Shown: piece after piece, positions 25,195-32,237 of the stretch
Layout of the letters: each line of letters opens with the position of its first letter
Numbering within the stretch: the first letter of the stretch is position 1
Source of the DNA: DASSBQ01 sp040981125
Lineage (GTDB): Bacteria > Nitrospirota > Nitrospiria > Nitrospirales > Nitrospiraceae
Length of the DNA: 64,000 bases
Reading direction: 5' to 3'
Assembly: GCA_040981125.1 (NCBI GenBank)
Contig: JANRMQ010000005.1
Span: 201,463 to 265,462, forward strand
Notes under the pieces: generated by a model
What the model saw: only the letters and a program-made list of their open reading frames with translations
The model's database searches: none
What the model was told of the DNA's origin: nothing
Program-made: the position numbers and the translations under genes

Positions 25195-25718
25195 AGCATC
25201 CTCCGTGGTGATAAAGGTTAATCGGCCGGCAATGCCGGCGCCGACAACACAACACGTGCCGACATCGTCCGTGTCGACGCGTCGAATGAGTGCTTGATGT
25301 GAAACGAGTGCTGCGAAATGCAGCGATGCGTCTCTATCAGAGTGCCTGGTATGCACGCAAAGAGTTTGCCCGGAATACAAAACTGCGGATATCAGCGAGG
25401 TTGGAGTAGAGAGTCGCCGATGGTTCAGGGTACTATGCCGCCGCCTGTATCCCATCCGATACGGGTTTGTACAGGAATAGATACAGTATCGATCAAGACG
25501 TGCGTACGTAGATATGCCTGCCGGCCCATCATGAGGCGATTTCTGTGAGGCGTTTCCCGTATCCTCACCAGGGTGGCGGCACGTAAATACATCAGGGACC
25601 GTTTTATACTCCCGGCCGCTACGCGGTCACGGAACTACGGGAACGGCTTCGCTGAATGTGTCATACTCATGAGACATCCGACTATTGTGTCGTGAAATCT
25701 CTTTCCGGATGATCCGTG
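25195..25718 (+). other. Intergenic stretch of about 520 bp
   Basis: No gene recognised. A palindrome-like pair (TATCCCATCCGATACGGG, about 25450-25467) and AT-richer TTTATACTC near 25600 could be promoter elements for the small protein at 25719 or for the divergent secreted-protein operon. I cannot assign them. Confidence 0.4.
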
Positions 25719-26156
25719 ATGAACAAAATTATGGCGGCGAGCGGGTGCGGCGCGGTGAACTCCTCCCTTGAGAAGAAGCGTTCGCCGGGGTGGTCCTTCA
25801 TCGCGATCGGCGCCATCCTGGTCGCAACCGGTTGCGCGCTATTCCTCGCTAAAGAAACCGTATACTTGCGATCGGCGCAGGATCGGGCGACGCAGCAGGA
25901 GGTTCGCGGACATCTAGGCAATCCGCTCTGGGCCGGATCACTGCGCGCGGGGGAAACAGTCTGGGTCTATCAGATCCGTGAACCGGAAATGGGCGGTAAC
26001 GACAGTTCGACCATTGTCGGGTCCTGGTGTGATGAGTATGTGCTGACATTCGATGCGGAGGGGGTGCTGCGGCGGTGGACGCACCGGTCACAGAAACATC
26101 GAGATGGCCGTTTTCATGGCGACTGTGTGAACGATGGGTTCCGTCCGCCGTCCTAG
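25719..26156 (+). CDS. Small membrane-anchored protein, weakly SmpA/BamE-like
   Basis: 145 residues. A hydrophobic segment at about 25-44 (SFIAIGAILVATGCALFLA) anchors a periplasmic tail. The Cys in VATGC is not in a good lipobox. The tail segment DRATQQEVRGHLGNPLWAGSL followed by GETVWVYQI resembles the helix-strand unit of SmpA/BamE proteins (xVxxxLGxP), which stabilise outer-membrane assembly machinery. Three Cys in the second half (WCDEY, DCVN) may form disulfides. No strong ribosome site was seen, and starts at 25716 (GTG) and 25731 are also possible. It stands alone, convergent with the sugar dehydrogenase gene. Function unproven. Confidence 0.6.
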   Translation: MNKIMAASGCGAVNSSLEKKRSPGWSFIAIGAILVATGCALFLAKETVYLRSAQDRATQQEVRGHLGNPLWAGSLRAGETVWVYQIREPEMGGNDSSTIVGSWCDEYVLTFDAEGVLRRWTHRSQKHRDGRFHGDCVNDGFRPPS

Positions 26157-26191
26157 CCCGCATTATTCATAAACGCTCAGGGCCACATTCG

Positions 26192-27340
26192 TTATGGTTT
26201 CTTCACGACACGTAAGAGCCGGCCATCATCGTGGTCGGTGAGGAGGTAAAGAAAACCGTCCGGCCCCTGCTGCACCTCGCGGATACGCGCGCCCAACTTG
26301 CCGAGATACCGCTCCTCGCGTTCGACCTGCCCGTCTTTTAACATGAGTCGGACAAGGAGGCCGGGGCTCAATGAACCGATGAACAGGCTGCCTTGCCATC
26401 CGGGATAGTTCGTGCCGGTGTAAAATGCCATGCCCGACGGAGCAATGACCGGGTCCCAATAATAGACCGGCTGCTCCATGCCCGGCCTTGCGGTGGCTTC
26501 GCCGATCGGAGAACCGTCGTAGTCGACTCCATACGTGATCACCGGCCAGCCGTAGTTCTTGCCCGGCTCCGGATGGTTCAGTTCATCGCCGCCGCGCGCG
26601 CCATGCTCGACTGTCCAGAGCTGTCCGGTCTCGGGGTGCATCGCCGCCGCCTGAACATTGCGATGTCCGTAGGACCAGATTTCCGGCCGCGTCCCGGACC
26701 GATTCGAAAAGGGATTGTCCCGGGGGATGGAGCCGTCGAGGTTGATTCGGACGATCTTCCCGATTCCAGAGGACAGATCCTGCGCCTGCCCTCGGTACTC
26801 GAACCGATCGCCTTGGGTGACGGCCAACGTTCCATCCCGCAGGAACACCAAGCGCGATCCGAAGTGGAGGCTTCCTTTGACTTTCGGCTGCTGGCGGTAA
26901 ATCACTTGAACATCTTCCAGGTTCCGGCTCGCGAGGCGCCCGCGGGCCACCGCCGTGCTGGCGGTCCCGTCCGGAGCCGGTTCAGCATAGGAAAGGTACA
27001 CCCATTGGTTCTCCGAGAACTTTGGGTCCACTTTGACATCCAACAGCCCGCCTTGACCCCCATGCTGCACGCGCGGAACTCCATTGAGGGGCGCGGAAAG
27101 TTGCTCTCCGGGCATGATGAGGCGGAGCCGCCCGGGTCGTTCTGTGACGAGCATTCGCCCGTCGGGGAGAAACGCGAGCCCCCAAGGATGTTCAAGCCCT
27201 TCCGCCACAATCTGGACGTCGACAACCCCGTCGATTGATGAAGGGGTCGGCGATCGCGGCGCTTGGGCTTCGGCCCACGCGGCCAGGCCGCTCGCGATCA
27301 CCATATGGAACACTATCAAGAAGAATGCTTTGTAATACAT
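26192..27340 (-). CDS. PQQ-dependent sugar dehydrogenase family protein (GSDH/YliI-like)
   Basis: 382 residues from the ATG at 27340, which gives a normal signal peptide (MYYKAFFLIVFHMVIASGLAAW). The rest is a six-bladed beta-propeller of the soluble glucose dehydrogenase/sorbosone type: EGLEHPWGLAFLPDGRMLVTER, NGVPRVQHGGQGGLLDV, SLHFGSRLVFLRDGTLAVTQGD, PEIWSYGHRNVQAAAMHP, and TVEHGARGGDELN with the cofactor-binding-type His and Arg. The last blades read PVYYWDPVIAPSGM and GQVEREERYL. Family members oxidise aldose sugars in the periplasm and feed electrons to the respiratory chain. No PQQ synthesis genes are nearby. An earlier ATG (27400) adds 20 residues that would spoil the signal peptide. 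Confidence 0.9.
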   Translation of the reverse strand: MYYKAFFLIVFHMVIASGLAAWAEAQAPRSPTPSSIDGVVDVQIVAEGLEHPWGLAFLPDGRMLVTERPGRLRLIMPGEQLSAPLNGVPRVQHGGQGGLLDVKVDPKFSENQWVYLSYAEPAPDGTASTAVARGRLASRNLEDVQVIYRQQPKVKGSLHFGSRLVFLRDGTLAVTQGDRFEYRGQAQDLSSGIGKIVRINLDGSIPRDNPFSNRSGTRPEIWSYGHRNVQAAAMHPETGQLWTVEHGARGGDELNHPEPGKNYGWPVITYGVDYDGSPIGEATARPGMEQPVYYWDPVIAPSGMAFYTGTNYPGWQGSLFIGSLSPGLLVRLMLKDGQVEREERYLGKLGARIREVQQGPDGFLYLLTDHDDGRLLRVVKKP

Positions 27341-27739
27341 CGTATTGTGACTCCCGCTGCAACGGACGACATAGCGTCCCTCTTCTTTCCAGAAGAACAA
27401 CCGTCTGCTATGTGACGGGATTAATCAAGCATGCAAGATTGGCGGAGGTGATGTATCCTACCGTCGCACGCGCATGCCTCGGAATCATCCGCCGGTCTTA
27501 AACGCGGAGCTTGTGAGGTTTCATTGATGAATCTCCTTTCCGCTTCACGAGACCAGGATTCATGGTTATGTAGCGCAACACATATCCTCCCGGGGAACTT
27601 CTCGATCATTCCACGATCCAATTAAGTAGAATGCTTTGAAGCAGGAAAATCGGTAAGGCGCAGAAGACAGGTTGACTTCCCCTTGTGCCGAGGGTAGAAG
27701 GAACTTGAGGTGTCACACTCCTCGAAGGGGTGATCTCGG
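27341..27739 (+). other. Intergenic region between divergent sugar dehydrogenase and lipoprotein genes
   Basis: About 400 bp without a gene I can support. It holds the promoter-like pair at 27672-27700 described separately. Nothing else was recognised. Confidence 0.45.
27672..27700 (+). promoter_or_regulatory. Promoter candidate upstream of the truncated lipoprotein gene
   Basis: TTGACT (27672-27677), 17 bp, then TAGAAG (27695-27700). The spacer TCCCCTTGTGCCGAGGG has an imperfect CCCCT/AGGG dyad, reminiscent of MerR-type metal-responsive promoters, but the spacer is 17 rather than 19-20 bp, so ordinary sigma-70 use is more likely. Confidence 0.4.
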
Positions 27740-28018
27740 ATGATGCCGATCATTCGACCATCCGCCGTCCGTTCCATTCTGATGCCAGCCCTTCTCGCGT
27801 TGACCCTGTTGAGTCTCGTTTCTTCTTGCGGGACCAAAAAGCCGATTTCTTCCGTGCCTCCCACGTCGCTGGATTTCGCCCGGGCCCTTCAGTATGCCCA
27901 CCGAGCCGCGCTCGCCTATGAGCAGGATGCCACCATTCAGGAGCGGAGCGGCACGGGAGTGGGATCCGCGAATCGTGTGCCTCCTTGGAAGGGGTGGACT
28001 GATGCGCCGTTATACTAA
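27740..28018 (+). pseudogene. Truncated lipase-like lipoprotein gene
   Basis: 92 residues. The N-terminus is a lipoprotein signal (ALLALTLLSLVSSC, lipobox Cys at residue 30), then a linker and FARALQYAHRAALAYEQD, which resembles the first helix of class-3 lipases where a serine hydrolase fold would begin. The frame then ends soon after (VPPWKGWTDAPLY), so at least 200 residues of the hydrolase domain are missing. A transposase remnant starts immediately downstream, which suggests that insertion and later deletion removed the rest. A short lipoprotein may still be made: the ribosome site GAAGGGG and a promoter are intact. Confidence 0.55.
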
Positions 28019-28027
28019 CTGCCTGCG

Positions 28028-28528
28028 GACTACCACATCCTGTTCCGTTGGTTTCTGGATATGAGTCTTGATGAGCCCGTCTTCGATCACAGCACCTTCA
28101 GCCAGAACAGTGAGCGGGTGCTGACCCACGAGGCCGCCCAGAATTTCTTTGATGCCGTGGTCAAGTATGCCCGCGGCGAAGGGTTGCTCTCCAATGAGCA
28201 CTTCACCGTGGATGGGAGACTGAACAAGGCGTGGGCCTCGCTCAAGAGCGTCAAACTGAAGGATGCGCCTGCGCCAACGGCCCCACCGGATGATCCTGGC
28301 AACCCGACCGTGGATTTCCACGGAGACCGGCGCACCAATGCCACCCATCAGAGCACAATCGACCCGGATGCCTTGTTGGCCCGCAAGGGCACAGGCAAGG
28401 AAGCGAAGCTGTGTTTCTCGGGGCATGTCTTGATGGATAATCGACAGGGCCTCTGTGTGGACCTGCAGATCGCCCCGGCCACAGGGACGGCGGAGCGGGA
28501 CACGGCGCTGCGAATGCTGCGGCGCCAG
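28028..28528 (+). mobile_element. Remnant of a DDE transposase (IS5/IS1182-like)
   Basis: A 167-codon stretch with strong similarity to IS transposases of the type VFDHSTFSQNSERVL, GLLSNEHFTVDG and LNKAWASLKS, then PTVDFHGDRRTNATHQST and ARKGTGKEAKLCFSGHV. The first catalytic Asp (TVDG) is present. The N-terminal DNA-binding part and the C-terminal half with the second Asp and the Glu are missing, so it is inactive. The frame runs on to 28651, but the last 40 codons are unrelated. Inverted repeats were not found at either end. It sits between the truncated lipase gene and an AT-rich gene, marking a rearrangement point. Confidence 0.8.
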
Positions 28529-28589
28529 ACTGGCGAGGGATTCGGCCGTGCACACTGGGGGCGGACCGATCGTAGTTGGAGGTGCTTGC

Positions 28590-30836
28590 ATGATCAAAGA
28601 CATGTGGGTTACCAGAATTCTTGTTCTCTTGGCACTGATAGGCACGAGTGATGAGGTGGCGTGGAGCTATAAGGAGTCGACACATGCACAGATTGCGAGG
28701 GATGCATTTAAGTACATGATTCAACGGCAGGCAGAGGATATGGACGGTCATGTGTACGATTATCGTAATGGTTGGACTAGTCAGAAAGACTACGAGATCG
28801 CCTTGCAGTGGCTGGGGTTGAATTCTAATGCTGATCCGAAGGTCATTGAGCACAATATGAATGCCCTTTTTGAGGCGGTTGCAGATGAAGCGGCGAATAC
28901 CGATCATTTTCGCGATATAGGCTTTCGTCCGACAACCTTGTGGTCGAAATTCATAGGGTTATTCAGCGACGATTGTGTAAAGGAAATCCAAGATCACAAC
29001 TTTACCTCCTTACAACATTTTTATCTGACAAACGAGACCGATGATTTATGGCGGATTCCGGGATATACATACGATTTGAGTAATCGGGACGATATTGATG
29101 AAACGGCTTTTAGTTTCTTCAATAGGTTTGTAGGGATGAAAGTGTCAATGGATTGCTCGAAGCTATCGAAATATGAGGACGACCCAGACGTTCTCAAGCC
29201 AAGCCTTTTTGAAAAGAATTGGGATCTCGATCTCAAATATGTGCGATTCCCTCCTATAACAAGCATGGCTCGATGGTACTACATGAAGTTTCTTGCCTCT
29301 CCTTCTGCGGGCCCTGGTCCGAGACACATTCAATATTTAGGGCCCATTCTCCATGCGCTAGGAGATGTAACTGTTCCGTATCACGTCGTGGGAATATTGG
29401 GACATGGCCACCATGAATACGAGGCGTTAATACGAGATTCATATCCAGAACTCTATGACTCAAAACGTATTCGGCAGTATCTTACCCACGCCGAATCAGA
29501 CCAGAATCTTTCTTCGGAACAGAACCTAATACATGCTAGTCTTGACGACACACTAGATCCTATTCGCATCATGGAGAATCTTGCACAATACACTTTGCGA
29601 TACGAGGGTAAGCGGCGCGATCCAATAAATTACCGATTCAAACCTGGGATCACAAGTGACGTCGAGAATAAACTCCGTGGGCGCGATCTGCTAAATCTGG
29701 CCGTATCTGCCAATATAGTTCTATTCAGGAGCGCCTTTGGAGATTGGCAAAAGGCACACCGACTAACTAAGGAAAAATTGACCAACGCACCGGAATCGGG
29801 TGGGCTACAAGGGAGGGGGCCAAGTGTGGATCCTTATGTTGTGGAATATCCCATTCCGGTCCAGCACGGCCTTGCTGTGATCCCACATAGCGACGTGTCT
29901 GAACTCACTGTGCGGGACTTTCTTCCGCTGACGTGGCTGGATAGATTGCCCAATGTTGCGTTACGTTCGCGGCTAGAAGCACTTTATACGGACCTTATTC
30001 GGAAGCTCGCGGAGCTGATCAATGCTAACAGCGGCGCTGCTCTATCCGGGGCTGTTAAAAAGCAAATGAGCTGTGAGTTGTTTCCGGTCTTCTATGAGAT
30101 TTTTGGCAAAGGAGCTCAGAACAGCATTGGTGGTGATTATCCGCCTCAGACGGCAATATTGAGGCTCTCCTCATCAGAGCAGACGTACATGTTGCACGGT
30201 CCTAGATTTCAGACTCCTCGCAATGATACCGGAAGTACTGGCCGAACATACCAAGATTTGCACCATAGAAAACGTTTGTATGAACAAGTATTTACCGCCA
30301 TGCAGTTAATCACGGCGGATGTACTTAGAGAAAGTATGGCAATGAATCGCTTGTCCATGGAAGCATCTGACAGGGCAATCGAGCAGACTCCGGCTGTCTG
30401 TGGAGGCTTACCGTCGTGCCTCACCATGTACAAAGACTTGCTTGAGCAGACGTCAGGTCATCATGTACGGCTTCAAGCAAATTTGGATGAAGCGAAACGT
30501 GCCGTGGAAACCTCTTACGAGACCGCAAGGCAGATCGTGAATAGTGCGGGTGGGAATATACCGCAAGGCGTGGGTCCGGCAGAATTTTATGCGAAATTAG
30601 ATATGTATTATGATTTAGGCGATGAAGATACTAAGAACAGAATATTTCTCGCTGAGCAAAATCTCATGGAGGCGCGATTTAGAGAGAGTGAGGTGAAAAA
30701 GCACTTGATTCAATCAAAATTAGACAGGGATGAGTTTGCTGAAAGAATAGGACGAATCAAGGATTTGTGGAGAGATATCGAGTCCATCGGCTTAGGAGAC
30801 AAGCATGACGGCCTAGAGTCCGGAGTGGAGAAATAG
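28590..30836 (+). CDS. Large secreted protein with zinc phospholipase C / P1 nuclease-like motif
   Basis: 748 residues from the ATG at 28590 (GGAGG 8 bp upstream); a longer open frame from 28455 runs into the transposase remnant. A signal peptide (residues 5-24) is followed directly by W25-SYKESTH32-AQIARDAF. Zinc-dependent phospholipase C and P1 nucleases coordinate zinc with an N-terminal Trp and a nearby His, and the remaining ligands fit H255-ALG-D259-VTVPY-H265 and H274-HEY-E278. EHNMNALFEAVADEAANTDHF lies in between. After about residue 350 the sequence is of unknown type, and the last 120 residues are a predicted coiled coil (DEAKRAVETSYETARQIV). It is AT-richer than its surroundings, so acquired. 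A hydrolase acting on phospholipid or nucleic acid is likely but unproven. Confidence 0.7.
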   Translation: MIKDMWVTRILVLLALIGTSDEVAWSYKESTHAQIARDAFKYMIQRQAEDMDGHVYDYRNGWTSQKDYEIALQWLGLNSNADPKVIEHNMNALFEAVADEAANTDHFRDIGFRPTTLWSKFIGLFSDDCVKEIQDHNFTSLQHFYLTNETDDLWRIPGYTYDLSNRDDIDETAFSFFNRFVGMKVSMDCSKLSKYEDDPDVLKPSLFEKNWDLDLKYVRFPPITSMARWYYMKFLASPSAGPGPRHIQYLGPILHALGDVTVPYHVVGILGHGHHEYEALIRDSYPELYDSKRIRQYLTHAESDQNLSSEQNLIHASLDDTLDPIRIMENLAQYTLRYEGKRRDPINYRFKPGITSDVENKLRGRDLLNLAVSANIVLFRSAFGDWQKAHRLTKEKLTNAPESGGLQGRGPSVDPYVVEYPIPVQHGLAVIPHSDVSELTVRDFLPLTWLDRLPNVALRSRLEALYTDLIRKLAELINANSGAALSGAVKKQMSCELFPVFYEIFGKGAQNSIGGDYPPQTAILRLSSSEQTYMLHGPRFQTPRNDTGSTGRTYQDLHHRKRLYEQVFTAMQLITADVLRESMAMNRLSMEASDRAIEQTPAVCGGLPSCLTMYKDLLEQTSGHHVRLQANLDEAKRAVETSYETARQIVNSAGGNIPQGVGPAEFYAKLDMYYDLGDEDTKNRIFLAEQNLMEARFRESEVKKHLIQSKLDRDEFAERIGRIKDLWRDIESIGLGDKHDGLESGVEK

Positions 30837-31046
30837 TCAAAGTTCCACAATGAGAATTCGCTGCCCGTACAAATAGCGTCTCAACTTCATATTCTGTTAA
30901 CGCTGCGCCAGCAGATCATTGCCGCCGCTGATCGGGAACCTTTTGGCAGCTGCTGTTGGACATGGCATGCCAGGATCTTTGCGGAAGCGGAATCACGTGC
31001 TCGATAAGGCTTGCGGAGGACAACAACTATCCAGGGAGTAGACGCT

Positions 31047-31454
31047 ATGTCAGAGAAGTTCTTCAGCATCCCCAAAGAGATCATCCGGCTGGGAGGGTCT
31101 CTTTCCAGCGGCGGGAATAACGCCTCGGCGGAGCTACCGATTGTCGATCTTGGAAAGAAAAAGGCCTTCATGCTGCACATGGGCAGCGTATGGATCATGG
31201 AGGACGGGCCCATTGAGCATCTCTCTGCACGGATGGTCATTAAAGACAGCAAGGATCTCCCCACCGCCTCCATGGCCATACCGATCGCGCCGTCTGGCCG
31301 ATTGAGATCCGACGGGTCGGGCATCTTTGTCGGGACCGTGCAGGGACCGATTCCCGTCGGGCCTGGGGAAAAATTATGCTTCCAGGTTCAATGGAAAGCC
31401 GGCACCGGCACATTGTCGTTCCATGCCAACGCCTGGGGCTACGCGGCCCACTGA
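31047..31454 (+). CDS. Hypothetical protein
   Basis: 135 residues from the ATG at 31047, with GGGAG 8 bp upstream; an open frame starts 12 codons earlier. I do not recognise the family. It has no signal peptide or membrane segment. The composition is beta-rich: KEIIRLGGSLSSGG, AFMLHMGSVWIMEDGPIEHL, then GIFVGTVQGPIPVGPGEKL and a last strand FQVQWKAGTGTLSFHA, which suggests a jelly-roll-like sandwich. It stands alone upstream of the frameshifted acetyltransferase gene, and codon use matches the high-GC neighbourhood. Confidence 0.7.
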   Translation: MSEKFFSIPKEIIRLGGSLSSGGNNASAELPIVDLGKKKAFMLHMGSVWIMEDGPIEHLSARMVIKDSKDLPTASMAIPIAPSGRLRSDGSGIFVGTVQGPIPVGPGEKLCFQVQWKAGTGTLSFHANAWGYAAH

Positions 31455-31501
31455 GAAAACTGAATGGGTTGCGTATCACGCGTGTCACCCGTGGTTCTTG
31501 C

Positions 31502-31950
31502 ATGAAAGTTCCCGACCTGACCATCCGTCCAGCTGTGAACGCCGATCTACCGGACATCCTTCGGCTGTATGCGCAGCCGGCGCTCGATGACGGATGCGTA
31601 ATTTCTATCGCCGAAGCGGAGCAGATCTTTGAACGCATGGCCCGCTATCCGGACTATGCCGTTTATGTCGCGGTGGTGGAGAACAGAATCGTCGGGACGT
31701 TTGGCCTGCTTATCATGGATAACCTCGGTCACCTGGGGGCTCCGGCATCGTGGAAGATGTGGCGGTCGAACCCCACGTTCAGGGGCAGGGTGTCGGAAAA
31801 GCCATGATGGCCCAGGCGATCAAGCTCTGCAGAGAACGCGGCTGCTATAAGATGGTTATCTCGTCCAACCTGAAGCGCCCCAAGGCCCATGCTTTCTACG
31901 AGTCCTTGGGATTCGAGCGGCACGGCTATAGCTTTCGGCTGATGCTCTAA
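31502..31950 (+). pseudogene. GNAT acetyltransferase gene with a frameshift in a G run
   Basis: Two frames together encode a full GNAT protein. The first (31502 to about 31737) gives TIRPAVNADLPDILRLYAQP, then VYVAVVENRIVGTFGLLIMDNLG; the second (from about 31738) gives EDVAVEPHVQGQGVGKAM, which holds the acetyl-CoA-binding Q/RxxGxG/A motif, and KAHAFYESLGFERHG. The break falls at CTGGGGGCTCC (31733-31743). Five Gs are present where six would restore one 149-residue protein. This may be a true pseudogene, a sequencing slip in a homopolymer, or phase variation. No good ribosome site precedes the ATG. The substrate cannot be deduced. Confidence 0.75.
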
Positions 31951-32237
31951 AACAGCCGTTCAATGCCGGCAGCCTCCGACACAACAACTCCTATAGAGAC
32001 GCGGCCATCCTCGTACGGGCCTGCGCGGAGTATTGCTCCCATAGGAATAGTACGGGGCGAGAAGCAGAACCATGGCTGGCTCGGCGCCTATCCTCGTCCG
32101 GCGGCCTGATCACGCAAGGTCCTCAGACAGCGCCGGGTTTTCAGACGCTTACGGAGCGGGAAATCAGGCTACTGTCGGGACCCGCCGCTTCTCGATATGG
32201 TTGCAATGGGCGGGGGGATACCCCCATACTAACGGCC

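Noticed and set aside
27672..27700. MerR-type metal-responsive promoter
   Set aside because: The dyad is imperfect and the spacer is 17 bp instead of the 19-20 bp typical of MerR promoters; listed only as an ordinary promoter candidate.
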